From Aphelocoma coerulescens (taxonomy: Eukaryota > Chordata > Aves > Passeriformes > Corvidae), in NCBI RefSeq assembly GCF_041296385.1, contig NC_091016.1, positions 12,997,497 to 13,061,496 on the forward strand: a DNA stretch of 64,000 nucleotides. The letters run 5' to 3'. The translations under genes and the position numbers were made by a program. The stretch's first letter is position 1; each line of letters opens with the position of its first letter. Below the pieces are notes generated by a model that saw only the letters and a list, made by a program, of their open reading frames with translations, was not told where the DNA came from and did no database searches. Positions 1 to 13,359 of the stretch are shown piece after piece.

Positions 1-120
1 CGCTGCGTCGGGTTGTGTATCTGCTGAAAGTCACCCCAAGGAAAAATAAATAAGCAGATATCACAGTTCTGTCTGTTCTTTTATCCTTAGACCAGATACA
101 TTCAGGACACAGAATATGCC

Positions 121-161
<41 letters not shown>

Positions 162-1460
162 TGAAAAATTGTTTAAAATACTGACCCCCTTACCATGATA
201 ATGAAGTTTTCTCCTCACTTCACTCTGATGTCTTCCACTTTAAAGAGCATATTCCATTGCTATCAATGCACTAGGCAGTAATACACCTTCCAAATCAGCT
301 AATGCCAGCTGATGGTGCAGATAAAAGACCTAAAAAACACCCAGTATGTTAAATTGCACTGGGAGTTGTTGGGAGAATTGCTGCAGATTACTGTCCTGAG
401 ATTCAGAAAGGGAAAAAAACCACCACCACGAGTAACAGGTAAGGATTTCTATTTCTGCACCTTCAGTAGAGCAATTTGTAGCTGACAGGATCTGACAAGC
501 ATCCCACTAGAAAAAATTACTTCCACAGATGAGCTTCAAACCCATGGGATCATCAAGACAGGGGATGGGGAGAAGGCTGTGGGTAGGGGGAAAGCAGGAA
601 GTTCTCTGCTCATTGAAGTGCAGTCAGATGCAATAAATATCAGCAACTGTGCATTGACAAACCATCCTGCCAAGGTCTGCAGCTCAGACGAAACCAGGAA
701 TAATGCTCTTCATTCAGCATATTCTTAATTCCTGAAAGAGCACTGTGGACTGTCCTGTTCCTGCCCTGTCCTGCTGATGTACTCTGGGCATACATCAGTG
801 CTAACAGATCCTTCCATCTCTGCAAACTGAGATCTGGTTTAAAACTGATTCCTGATCTCCCTCTAACAGGAGGAAAAAAGTCTTTCTGAAATCAAGAGCA
901 TCCTGACTCAGTTCTGGACAGATGAGTTCCTAGAATTTCCCCAAGATCTTTTTCTTCTCTGCCTGCTCCTGTGTGTGAACCAAAGCTTGGGAGGGTGAGG
1001 TGCTCATAGCAGAGGGCTAGGAAAATGGCCATTCAGTAGCAAGGAAGGCAAAACATAAAGGGTAATTGAGAAAACATGGTGGGTATATGCTAATGAAAAA
1101 TCCCCAAGATGATTTATTGTTGCTTTATACAAGGCTCACAAAACTATCCATAAGACTACAAAACTATCCCAAATGCTGAAGGAGCCACTTACACCATCTT
1201 GGATCACAGCAGGAAACATGGCAGGAAACAGCCTTCCACATTCAGTTCAGGAGCAATTCATTAGATGTAGAGTATTTGTGGGATGAGCTCTCCCTGAGAA
1301 GACACTGAGATAGGAAGCCAAGCACAAAGAACAGGAGAAACAGAATCTGATCTTCCCAGAAAATCCTGTTATGCAATGCTGTTAGCAGAGGCTTAAGACA
1401 ACAAGCTGACCTTCTGGGTAACCTGCATCGGTGCTCAGGCTCAATGGATCATTCAGTCAC
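1..1460. other. Gene-free unique sequence
   Basis: No recognisable exon or RNA gene. The only standout is the long A run at 122-158, listed separately. A minus-strand open frame of about 60 codons near 640-825 has no family motif and is of a length expected by chance. A G-rich patch at about 562-590 has four G runs, but one loop is about 10 nt, so I do not call it a firm quadruplex. Confidence 0.6.
122..158 (+). repeat. Poly(A) run of 37
   Basis: An uninterrupted run of 37 A. It could be a simple-repeat expansion or the tail of a retrocopy. An AATAAA-type hexamer lies about 70 bp upstream, but the upstream flank shows no coding resemblance, and no target-site duplication is visible in the 121 bp available. 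Avian CR1 elements do not end in poly(A), so a CR1 origin is unlikely. Confidence 0.9.
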
Positions 1461-1463
1461 TAT

Positions 1464-1492
1464 GACTCACTCACTCACTCACGCACTCACTA
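1464..1492. repeat. (CTCA)n microsatellite
   Basis: About seven tetramer units of CTCA with one C-to-G interruption (ACGC). It is short and imperfect, with no associated gene. Confidence 0.85.
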
Positions 1493-4400
1493 CCAAATCT
1501 CACTACATCCAGTTCAACACCTAACCACCAAAACAACGCACAGCACATCCCATCAAATACCCCCAAACTACTGCAGAGAGGGACAACAGCAAAGAAAAAT
1601 ATGTTCACTAACTCTAGTGTCTTAAGCTCATGGGGAACTCATCTTTCTCCTATTCCCTCCATTTCTGGCTCCATATCATGCATGAAATCAGTCTTTCAGA
1701 ACAGAGACTAAAGAAAAGGTCTTATGGTACCATCTCCATAAGAGGCTTGGTGGGAAATAGAATACCACCAAATAAAAGTATAAAGTATAAAATAAAAGTA
1801 TAACAGCAGAGAAGGGAGCAGACAAATGGGCATAAGCAAAATAGGGGGTAAGGACCAGGGAGAAAACACACAGAAGAATCTTTCTGTCCTTCAGATACAA
1901 GGAATAAGAAGTTAAATTTCAATGCTCCTCTACAGTAACATTTACATAGATACCTTCAAGGCAGATATGGAATTATCAACAAAAAGGTAGCTCCAAGGTG
2001 TGGTGCCTCTTTTCAAACAGTGCCTTAATAGATAGTGGATGTGTAAGATAGGAGTTGGCTCCGCTGCCTAAACTAGAGACATTAATTGTTTTGCAACACA
2101 GTAAAACATGGAGATGAAAGTGAATTGGGAGACAGAAATGAAATCTGGGGTCAGAAAACCAAAGGGCCTCTGTACCTGGGAGGAGGAAGGGTGCATTAAA
2201 CTCGGCCAAGAGCCTGGAGTCACCACGAGAGCCCATGCTACAAAGAGGCTGCTTTGCCAGTGAAATTCTCTCAGTTGTGGGTCTACCTGCTGACTCCACA
2301 AATGCATTAATAAAAGCAGACCAAGACAATTTAATAAGCTCACTCCTGCTGCCAATTCCTTTTCCTCCATTAAAAGAAATAACCCATCCCTCTGGTTCCA
2401 GTCTGCTAACCAGCTGGCATAAAGCCCAAGTGGGGCTCGGCTCTCCGGCCCTGAAAGGCAAGAGGTGAAATCCAGTCCTTGCTTAATACCAACAGTGTAA
2501 AGCCAATTTAAAAGTCTTTAAAAATCTATCTTTGATCGAAAAGAAGATGTTGTTTAATTGAAAAGTCTCCTTTTCTGGAACAGATGGATTTTCCTCAAGC
2601 TGCAGGCACTTCAAAAGGATTCCCAGTAATGTCAGAGCTTCTTAGGTTTAAACTGTCAGCATTGGAAGGGCTGCTACAGGCTTTCGTCTCCTGCAGGTTC
2701 CTAAAGACCTCTGGTGTATAAAGATCCATTTTAAGTAATATAAATGCTTTAAAAATACAGTAGGGAGGGAAAACACCAAGAAAAAAATTCCATCCAAATA
2801 AAAAGTTATCATGGTTTCTGCTGGGGACTAATTTCCACAGTAGTTAGGTATTTTTGTAATATTAATACCTTTGCTTTTTGTTCCTTCATTTGCATAATAT
2901 AAACAGTAATGAGGCACCCATTGCTGTAGACACACAAAACCATGTTTTGGAATTGCTGCTTTACTTCAAATGCATTGCATTTAAATGAAGATGGAAAATG
3001 CACTTAGGCAGGCATTATTATTCAATAAAGTGTGCCCTGTCATGTCTCATCATGCTTGACTAAAACTTTGTAACTCTGGCATAGCTGGCATAAAAATAGG
3101 GATATGCCAGTGTCTGGATGGAGACATAACATTCTCCTCCAGGGAGAGCAGACAGCAGTTTAACTGAATTGATGCCATACCCAAACTCCACTGAGCTCTC
3201 AAAGTAAGATAGACTGGTTTTTTCTTAAATTTCAGAACTGCCTTCTGCACCTTAACTTTCATTATCCATATGAGGATTTACCTTTTCTGCATATATAGCT
3301 TTAAATTCCTGGCACACACTTTCTTTTGAGATCAGCAAAAACATAGGCAATTTGCTTTAAAAACAATTCCTCCACACAGACAATGGCAAGGTCTATTGAA
3401 AATTAAAGTAGATGAACATAGATACACCTGATTCTCAAATCCATAGGCTGCTGAGGTTTAAGGATAAAAGATCTGAGAACACTTCAGTGTTGGACTGGGG
3501 AGAGATGTGCTCTGGAGAATGACAAGCACCAGGCAACTTCAGTCCCCCAGTTCCCTCAGCGCTGCCTGGACTCACACAAACCATATTCAGCTGACGCAGA
3601 TTCTACCACATCTCCATGCCCTGCTTTTCCTGCACTGGGCTCTAAGATACTTTCATGTAAGTTCATGGAAGCTTTGGGACTTTCCCTCCCTGCACTTAAC
3701 ATCTTTAAGGTGAGGTCCTCTGTGAACCTCATCTTCCTGTTTCATTATGCTCAAATTTCTCACTTGCATAGTAAGAGCCACAGGACTTCAAGGGGTATTT
3801 TGTGAGGGAAAATAGGGCTGCGCAGAGTCTGTAGGAATGAAAGTCAGACACTGCAAAATATATGACAGGAAAATCTTCTAAAACATATGCACATATACAA
3901 CTAATTTTCAGTTACCTGTGCATCAGGACCCATAAGGAATCTTCTGTCATGTCACATCATATTAGTTATAGCAGTGTATTCCCTTCACAGCAACAGGGTT
4001 GGCTGGTTTTCTGAACACTCATGTTTGCTATCAGTAAATTTGGGAGTGAGGGACAAGGGGTTAGATTAGGGCAATTAAAAGCTTATTTTGTTACCAATTA
4101 CTCCTATTGCTATTGTACTCCTGTGCTATCTCTGGTGTAAATTTTTGGAGTGGCAACAGGGACAAATTTGGCTCAGTGTACTTAATTTTTTTTTTTTTTT
4201 TTGTATTTGATACTCGTCGCTGTATTTATATCCAAAGCAATATGTCTCTTATTACAAACATAAGTCTTTGTAATGGCATAAGCACTGAATGCATAGGACA
4301 TTTAGCCCATAAAAATAACGAAGGTCTGATTCAGTCTGCATTGAAATCATCTAAAAAACTCTCATAATTTCTGATGGAAACAGAATCAGGCCCCAGCTTT

Positions 4401-5821
4401 TTTGCCCTTTAGAGGGGAGAGTTGCATTACAAGTTAGTGGTAATATCCCCATATTGATGAGTCACTCACTTTGCAGTACATAACATTTTATGAAGTAGAG
4501 AATCACTTTCCCTAAGCAATTACAATTTTGAGACAGGATCTCAGGCACTGGCAAGTTCCTTTGTTTCACAGCCCACTTTTGTGTGGTGCTACAGCCATTC
4601 TTAACATGCCTGCCTGGCTATTTGCTAGGGTAAATAATTTGTAAAATGTGGCTTCTGTGATAAGAAGAGATCCCAGCTGGGTATTAAAGTGTGGGTTAAG
4701 ATCTCAATGAATGATGGTTTCCTTTAAACTTCTCACCCCATTTCTTCAGCTTCTCAGTTAGGGGCCTGTCAGTAAGAACAAGAACATCCACCTCTGAACC
4801 ATTTCAGCCATCCTGAATGGAGTCCCCTTTAACCCTTGTCCAGTGTTGAGTGTGAACAACAAAAGCTTATCACATATGTAATAACACGAGCAAATGCAAC
4901 TACTACAGAGATCTTTAAAAAACCTATGCATGTTACCTCAGCATTGGCAGAAATATAGACATTCCTTCCACCACGTTTTGGGAAAAATTGCAGACGTCTA
5001 GCAAAATCTTCACATCTCTCCAGCAAGACTGCTAAGAGTTACAGTGAGCTCTGCCCACAGGAACAATGGGCTGCACTAAGAGTGTTGCAACAACTGAAAT
5101 TTATGGCTCCAGCAGTGGGAAAAGTATGTATTGATATCAATAGCTTAACTTTGGTCATTGAAATAGGAAGATTTAGTTATCTGGGATGAAGGCTCCAAGT
5201 CACACCACTGTATTAAGAAAGAGAAAAGATGTGAAAATGGACAGGCCATCTAACGGTGCTTGATAGGCTGCTCCGGGGGATGGCTGTGTTCTTTTCAACT
5301 CAGAAATATTTTGCAGTACTTAAGCAAAGCATTACGTTGGCCACTCGCGCTCTCTCGTGGCCACTGGGGAGAATAACCTGAGCCGTCAGCAGCATGTACA
5401 ACGCTTCAAATGTTTCTCAAGGAGAAGCAGCTCCAGAAAAGAAAGGCAAACTACTAGCTTTAAACAGAGAACATTAAACACTTGATCTGCCACTCAACCC
5501 TTTGTCATCTCACCATCACGCTGGGGAAGATGTAGGAAACAGGCCTGATTCTCTTCTAACAAACCCGCTTGAACTGCTCACTGAACTATCTGCTTCAGTT
5601 TCTGACATGGTCAAGGTGTCCTTGAGACGCACTGCTAGTGCATGTGCAAAGAAAGAATGACTTTCAATGGGAGAGAGGTGTGATTCACACAGGGGAGGTC
5701 CCAGTTGTGGTGAGTTTTTACATGGAATCTTAGAATACAGAATAGAATCTGCTTGAAGTCCAAGAGCAGCAAAAATGTTGCTCCTAGAAATTAAATTGCT
5801 ATGGGCTATGCAAAAATGTTC
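1493..5821. other. Gene-free stretch with a possible conserved noncoding block
   Basis: No gene recognised. An AT-rich internal duplication (AATAAAAGTATAA-type) sits at 1771-1803. Around 2230-2590 the text is dense in ATTA/TTAAT motifs and has one CTTTGATC site (2530-2537) of TCF/LEF type; it is treated as a finding rather than a feature. A minus-strand open frame of 161 codons at 1976-2461 has no domain signature. A 17-T run lies at 4186-4202. An imperfect hairpin of GGCCAC and GTGGCC arms lies at 5339-5362. Confidence 0.55.
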
Positions 5822-5860
5822 TTTTTTTTTTTCTCTTTCTTTTTTTTTTTTTTTTTTTAA
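5822..5860. repeat. T-rich low-complexity tract
   Basis: Two long T runs separated by CTCTTTC. On the minus strand it forms a lysine-coding stretch inside a spurious open frame. Probably ordinary slippage-prone sequence. Confidence 0.85.
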
Positions 5861-8800
5861 GGTAAAGGCAATTATTATAATCCAACACAATCTTTTCAGC
5901 CAGGCTTTCTGATACAAAGTATCTTCTTCCTCTTCCACTACAGCTTCTGCTCTTACAAACTTCAGATTGCCAAGCAGCACTGTAAGTCCACTTCTAACAT
6001 TTCCCAAGGAAGGGCTGTTGCCCTTTGGATTATATTCCTCTAAAACTGGAGAAGAAGACTTTTAAAATGCAAAGAAAAAACAGGATTTATAGATTAGAGT
6101 TTAAAACGAGCAGAAAAATAGATGCAAATTAAATTATTTACTGCATAGGAGTAATGGAAAAGACAGTGCCAAGGCTTTGGTTTTAAATAGAATACTTTCA
6201 TTCCACGTAATTTTCTTAATCCAGAGATTGAAGTTACAAGGCACTATCTCAGTCTATTGTTTAATGACATTTATAACTTTATAATAGTATTTTGCAAAAA
6301 TAACTGCTCAGGCTTAACATTTCTGACTATGGAATAGACAATACAGTGATGTAATGAATACAAAGTTAGTAAATTATAATCTGTCATTTGGCTTTAAATA
6401 AGTGTATTTCTTCAGACAATAGGTATGATGAACATAAGAACAAATGAACCATGAATCTCTTCAATTACTCTTATTTAGATTCATTTTCCTGTGAGTTTTC
6501 ATTTAATTCCTATCACAATCTCTTTACCATAAATCAAAGGCAGGTTGGTCTTGTGGCAACATTTCTACTTAGTATAATGAAGAAACACCTACAGACATTA
6601 AAAATAGCGTTTCCGTGATCCAAGGTTCTTTTATAGCAGCAGAGTCTTGTGTTTCAGGCTATATTCTGGAGTTTGCAATATTGTCCCTTCTTCTCTACCA
6701 TTAGATTGTTACTATCAACCACAGAAACTACATTTAAAGCCTTTTACCTTTAATACTAAACTCAGGTGACCTGGAGTAATAAGGATATGATTCTCCTAGT
6801 GCTAGAACCTCAGCTGATCTACCTATCAGCACCCACCTCTTGCCCTGACAGCATGGGAATGAGTTGGTATTATCAAAAGAGCCCATTCTGACTCTTGGAA
6901 TCAAGCCTAAAGCCTATGAGATTCCAGATCCAGGTTTTCAGTTTAGGCAGATCCTCAGGGGACAACTCGAGCCTTTAACTGCATCAGTACTAATAAAGTT
7001 ACTTCGTTTTTAGCTGTCCTACTCGAGTCCACAGTCCCCCTGAACCTGACAAGCAGCTGGTCTGAAGTTTCCCAGCCAGAATCCTTGTGCTCCATCTGGC
7101 TCATGCTGTCCTTTGAGTAGCAAACTGCACATTTGCAGCAGGATTCTCATGCTGCTCATGACACCCGAAAACCCTACTTCTGGATGTCATGATCTCAGCT
7201 GAGTTCATGACCAATTGTGAGAGTAAGTAAATGCATCCAAAAGACTCCTGTCATGCCCTCTGTTGGGAACCACTGATTTAAAGCCCCCCACAAAGCCCCA
7301 GGGTCACACAGTGCAAAAACTGTACCACAGTTCCTTTATGTTGCTTCTCCCTCACCTGTTTGCCTCTTAGTACCATATCAGGTTTTAATCTTCTGTTTTC
7401 CCAACCTTTGTAACACACAGTTGATCAGCTTCAGCCCACTTCCCAAGGTGATCCTGTTCATCCATGGAGCCTCCTGAGCCTCTCTCCTGACACTCTCCTA
7501 TTGTAAGCCAGCAGAATAGGCAGAAGGCAAGGAGATAATCAGGCAGCCAATGTGGTCTGAATACGAGTCTCGTTATCTCTTTATGCATTCTCTCCTCAAA
7601 TTGTATGACCTGCATTTCAGGCACCCTTGGGCTTGGGATTTACATTTTTAATATCAGGGGCTTGTGACGCTGTCCTCTTGTTGGTTAATTGGTATCAGAG
7701 AGCAAGTGTTTTCCCTTCCACTGAAATAAATCTCCCCTAAAGCTGCAATTGCTCATTCTTTTGTTCCATCCTCATTTGAAATGGGTTCTGCAAAACCTCC
7801 ATACCATGCTAAATAATCTTCAACTCTCACTTTTTAAAATCTGTTGGTTTATGCCTTAATGGCTTTGATGGGCTTTGCTATTCAGTCTTGTTACTTAAAC
7901 CACTTTCCTCATATTCCTAAACTCTGTGTTTTCATTCATCCTTACCACAGTGGACTCTTTGAAGCTGAAAGGATTTATTTATTATCCAGAATACTTTTCC
8001 CCCTTGATTTTGGAAACATACCTTTTTAAAAGACAATGTGACATAGTTCAGGGTATTTTCTAGGTCTAGAATATTGAGTCTAAAACAAATGCATTTTGTG
8101 TTCTGATTTGCTGAAAAATCCATCTGTACCTCTCAGGGAATAATTTTTCCACTGGATCTGTGTCAGCTCCAAACAATAGAAATGTTGCACTCACCATCAG
8201 TTTAATGTGATCTGAAATAACATTTTGTCTGAATTCAGTAGTTAGTGGCATTAATAAAAGCTAATCAGTAGCAATGGTGAATTTCTGGAAGATTACTGCA
8301 CATGAGCTGTAATTCTCTGTCTTCAATATGCATTGCAATTTTAAATTAAACTAATTTGGACACACATAGGAAATGTCAGTCTGGGTAACACTGTGTAAAC
8401 AGACTGAAGTATCACAGAGGAGGATCAGGAACAAATAAAATTGTCTGTGTGACTTTGTTCTTAAATCAATGTTGACACTTTTGCTGCTCCTACAATGATA
8501 GTGTAACTTTCAACTCTTTCTTCGTGTGCTGTCCTTATTGTGCAACCATGGAAATACTGAAAAGAGTAATCATCATTTTGTCAGTCATTTATTTTAATAT
8601 TGTTCTCCAAATATTTGAAAATATCTAAAAACAAGGGCAGAATTTCCAAAGCTCATCTATCAGTCAGAGGCAGTCTGCTCTCCTTCCAACCCACACACAG
8701 CTTCTTTGAAAACTGGAAAGACATCCATGTATTTGAAAAACTGCCAGTTGCTTACAGGCCAGACAGCTGATATGCCCAGATTCCTCCACTCTCTGGGGGG

Positions 8801-10668
8801 GAAAAAATTAATCGGGAGCCGAAGTTGTTTTGTTTTCTCTTATATTTTACACTGATTACAGAAAGAAATGGTGTCACTGAAACATTTCAGTCAAAAACAG
8901 TTTTTCTAATGACTGAAACCGTGATTCAGCCCCAAAAGACATAGACATTGAGCCAGCCTGAAACCAGAGATGTCACTTCATCTGGCTTCTATGGGAAAAG
9001 AACTGAATCCACACTGAGCCCAAATTTCTGGGCCAATATGTAATAGCATTTGCCTAATTAGAGTCCAGCTGGAGGCTTATTATATAGCAGGATAGAGTAG
9101 GCTTTTACTTCTTCAAATCAGTCATGGATACAGGCTTGGCTGAAGAACTTTGCTTCCTGTGATCTAACCAGGACATGATGGTATTTAATGGGACTGTGAC
9201 TGTTTTTTTGTTACAAGCTGGCCCCTGCAGAACTTTGACTTTCCCTGCAGCCATGGTCTCTCACCTGCAGTCCTGACATGCTTCAAGCTTCAGGCTGAAA
9301 TACCAGTTTTAAGGGTGTGGTTAAACAGAGAGGCAAGAACCAAGGTTTGTATCTGCATTGGATGGCCTGGAGTTAACCCATTTAACTACATGAAGGTCAT
9401 CTTCCTAGTTTTACATGTAGAATTATACCACCTACTTTAGTATCTCACAGCAGGAGGGGGCACTTCCAGGTTTAGCTGGTGCTTGCAAAGTGCTCTTGAG
9501 GTTGTAAAGAATTTTAAGTGCCGTTTTGTAAAGTTGTGTGCAGAACGTGACAGCACAGGCCACTCCTTGCCTGGTCCAAGATGGATTTCTACAGCATCAT
9601 ATTTCCAAGTGATAAAGTTCACTGCTCATACTGTGGCTTAGGTTTGACCACTGAAGAAATTGAAGGGATTCTGCTCGTGGGCAAATAGGAAATTTAAGAT
9701 CCCATGAGAGAAATTCTTCCAGAAGCCCTTCCAGATTAGAAACAGGTTTATGCATTATTGGATAGGCAGGGGAGAGTTGTCACCAGGACTTGTCTCCTTG
9801 CACGGTGAAATGTTCCACAAGGATGAGAAGTATACCCTTGCTCTGAAAAATGCACCAGGAACTAGATGGTTTTGATGGCCATGGATCTCTATGCTTCTAG
9901 GAGAACAGTAACTGGAATTCCAAAGTGCTGGCTCCATCCTCCAGTGATACCAACCAGTATCCATTAGGACTGAGGACTTAAGATTTGCTGTTAAGTACAG
10001 CAAAAAGACAGGTTGCCTGCCACAGATTTTTCCCAATTTTTGTATGATGAGTGAGTCTCGGACATCAAAAACACTTTCAAGACCTTGAGCATCAGCTCAG
10101 CTGTGGTAATTACCCACACACAGATACAGAGTCTGAGGCAGAACTTCAATTCCTCTGAATTAGATTCATTATCAACAACAGAAATTAGCTGTGTTCCAAG
10201 TACAGCTCAGGGACTAAGTGCTTGTGTACACGCATATTTACCACAGGTCAGACAACATGATTAAATGTATTATTCTCAAACCTGGTTGACACACTTTGTC
10301 TTAATTTCTTTAGATGTGGGATTTATTTCATAACCTAACAAAAGTAAAATCTACACACACCGTTAATGCAGCAATGGGTATAACTGCTACTGCTTTCCTA
10401 TACCCTCTTCTGATCACTGATCAGTTACTGCCCACCCTTCTACCTCTCACAGAAGACAGTAAGAGTGTAGGTCACGCCACATTAAGTTCCATTTTAAACA
10501 AGTCAGGCTAAATAATCCAACAGCAAACCCTAGTAAAAAATGACCCAAGTTAGAGGGATGAGCCTTGTTAACAATCACTTAACTGAACAGTGAAGACTAA
10601 ATCTAAGTGGGCTTGCTTGGACTTAAACCAGTTCAGGCTGTGACCACACATACAATTCAGGCAGCAGA
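5861..10668. other. Gene-free AT-rich stretch
   Basis: No exon, RNA gene or recent transposon recognised. The open frames are all under 100 codons and lack motifs. The block around 8200-8360 is rich in ATTA and TTAAT words and could be conserved noncoding DNA, which cannot be judged without alignment. The stretch ends directly at the polypurine array. Confidence 0.55.
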
Positions 10669-11358
10669 TGGAAAAGGGAAAGGGAAAGGGAAAGGGAGAG
10701 GGAGAGGGAGAGGGAGAGGGAGAGGGAGAGGGAGAGGGAGAGGGAGAGGGAGAGGAAAAGGAAAAGGGAGAGGAAAAGGAAAAGGGAGAGGAAAAGGAAA
10801 AGGGAGAGGAAAAGGAAAAGGAAAAGGGAGAGGAAAAGGAAAAGGAAAAGGGAGAGGAAAAGGAAAAGGAAAAGGAAAAGGAAAAGGAAAAGGAAAAGGA
10901 AAAGGAAAAGGGAGAGGAAAAGGGAGAGGAAAAGGAAAAGGAAAAGGAAAAGGAAAAGGAAAAGGAAAAGGAAAAGGAAAAGGAAAAGGAAAAGGAAAAG
11001 GAAAAGGAAAAGGAAAAGGAAAAGGAAGAGGGAGAGGAAAAGGGAGAGGAAAAGGAAGAGGAAAAGGGAGAGGAAAAGGAAGAGGAAAAGGAAGAGGAAA
11101 AGGGAGAGGAAAAGGAAAAGGAAAAGGAAAAGGAAAAGGAAAAGGAAAAGGAAAAGGAAAAGGAAAAGGAAAAGGAAAAGGAAAAGGAAAAGGAAAAGGA
11201 AAAGGAAAAGGAAAAGGAAAAGGAAAAGGAAAAGGAAAAGGAAAAGGAGGGGGGAGAAGGGGAAGGAAGAGGGAGAGGGAGAGGGAGAGGGAGAGGGAGA
11301 GGGAGAGGGAGAGGGAGAGGGAGAGGGAGAGGGAGAGGGAGAGGGAGAGGGAGAGGAG
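10669..11358 (+). repeat. 690-bp polypurine hexamer array (GGGAGA / GGAAAA)
   Basis: The plus strand is pure A and G for nearly 700 bases and stays in a six-base register. The 5' part has a few AAAGGG units and then nine AGAGGG units (10697-10750). The centre (10751 to about 11247) is built from GGAAAA units broken by AGAGG...GGG punctuation, giving larger units of 18, 18, 18, 24, 24, 60, 12 and 108 bases, then 12, 24 and 36. A short irregular G-rich junction follows (11247-11267). The 3' flank is about fourteen more AGAGGG units (11268-11351). All six frames stay open only because the repeat lacks stop codons; the predicted Gly-Lys, Glu-Lys or Phe-Leu proteins are artefacts. The purine strand can plausibly form triplex or H-DNA, and the AGAGGG flanks fit a G-quadruplex pattern. 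Confidence 0.97.
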
Positions 11359-13359
11359 TTAGACCCACAGGTATCAAACTGATGGGAAGCTGAGAGAGGA
11401 GACTCCTTCAGGCAGCACAACTGTGTACCTTGCAAAGGGACACCTGGCATAGCGCATTTCTTAACTGGGAGTCTCAGCAGCTCTACCTGGAATCTGCACA
11501 GGTCACACATTTCACTCCACAATTCCTGCAGCCACGGCCTTCCTTAGAGGCCAGGTACAGGGAGCTGACTCCCAGCTATGATACTTCAGCTGCTGACTGT
11601 TCCTTGCACACCTCTTCTGCCCCAGCACCATAAGTCCAGCATTCAACTCAGGAAGTCTGAATCCAGAAAGAAAACAAGTCTATACCACCTAGGAGAGACA
11701 ACATCTCTCTCCCTTTACTCACTGATTAGTACTTTTTAGCTGCTTCTATTCCCCCTTAAAACTTTCAATTCAAGAAGTGGAGAAAATAACTCTTCTCATT
11801 AGCAATAACAGTCATGTGAAAAGAAAAAACAACTTGTCTCACTAATTATGGTCATTGTGTTCGCAGTCCATTTGCTCTTGATCACTTCTTTTCAGTTACT
11901 CCTTGTACTCTGCTTCATCTTGCTCAGTGAGTAAGACAGCAGCACAAGGGGAATATAGTACCTCTTACTGCTCAGCTTCTTCATTTTTGCAAACCTTAGG
12001 GAGGCCTTCTCAGCTCTCTCTCAGAAGATAATTAGGTATAGTGAGGGTTAATATCAGAAGTTCAGTAACAGCAAGTCCTGTATAATATTATTCTTTACAG
12101 CCATAGCATATCCTAAAACAGGCGAGCCAGCACTACTTTTCCTAGTACTACAGTCCACTCCACTTCCCAGGGAGTTTTCTCTGTCCCAAAATAAAAAGAA
12201 ACCAATAACCTAAATCTAACAAGTCCCTTAAACAGATATTATTTCCCTGGTCATCCAAAGGAATGAGTGAAGACAAGATACCTCTGTGCTTAAGAAATTA
12301 AGTTAGACTAAGAGATGAGCTCAGCATCCCAAACTGGAAAGGCAAAGAAAAAAAAAGCACAATTCCAAACTGCTTTCTGTTCGTGTTGTTTGCAGCCAGA
12401 CAAACCTCATTAGAGCTGAATTTCTGCAGAGCATCATAGTGACATTCAGTGGACCACTTGCAAAGTATGCATTTCCTTCAAGTGTCCAGAACAAACTATC
12501 TGAGTCTGGAGCTGGGGCCAGATGTTTGTTAAAAAGCCAAGCTCTGGGCAAAACAACCATCCAAGCTTCCACACTTGCTCCAATTTGCCAATTAAACATA
12601 CAAAACAAATAATGGGAAAGGGGAAGAAGGAGGAGCAACACCCTGTTGCTTTGCCAGAAAATGTCAAAATAAGCCGGAGATAAGAGCCAGTAGAGCTACT
12701 TACACCACATTATAACATGCAGAGCATTGCCTGCCTCCTGATCCCAATAGTAATTTGTCATTGTACTGAAGTCTCACTGTGTTTGTTTCCTTTAAGAGAG
12801 ACAGAAGTCTCAAATGCCATCTTTGAGGGAGTGTGGTCAGGCTGCCCAGCAAGACATTTTAAGGGAAGGTTGTTATCCCCACCTTGGAAAACCTACACTG
12901 TCTCTGTCTGTGTGAAAACCTAACCAACACACCATAGCATGGAACAGTCTGTCCCAGCAAAGGGCTCAACTACTAATCCTCTCTGGTACTCACCCAAAGC
13001 AGCAAATGCTCCTGCTCTGGAAGCACAGTGAGGAATAGCTCTCAGCCAGCTCTCACAAGGAGTAAACACTGCAAAGAATGCCGTGCGATGCCTCTCCAAG
13101 TTTCAGTATCTGCCTTCTTCCTGCACCCAGAGGCAGGTAGCCACACATAGACTAAAGACAGGCTTGCGTAACACCCTCTATATTACACTCCTCTCGAGCT
13201 CCAATTTTGTTAGTGCATCAAGAACACAGCAGCTGGACACCACTAACAAAAGAGCAACCCTGAAATCCTCTCATTTTGTCCATCTTTCTGGCACTCTCTG
13301 GGATGTTTCTGGCTGGGAACTGTCACCTGCACAGATTCACTGGACATAAACACAAAAGG
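11359..13359. other. Gene-free stretch between polypurine array and CR1
   Basis: No gene or repeat recognised. Open frames near 11430-11633 and 12321-12667 lack family motifs. Sequence just before 13360 does not yet resemble CR1, so the LINE boundary is set near 13360. Confidence 0.55.

Noticed and set aside
1976..2461. Minus-strand 161-codon frame
   Set aside because: No recognised domain or promoter; the region looks more like noncoding DNA. Length is compatible with chance.
5516..6007. Minus-strand 163-codon frame
   Set aside because: Includes a poly-Lys stretch from the T-rich tract and has no family motif.
10568..11522. Open frames of 241-299 codons on both strands (Gly-Lys/Gly-Arg, Glu-Lys, Ser-Pro/Phe-Leu repeats)
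   Set aside because: They exist only because the polypurine hexamer array has no stop codons in any frame; no promoter, splice or domain evidence.
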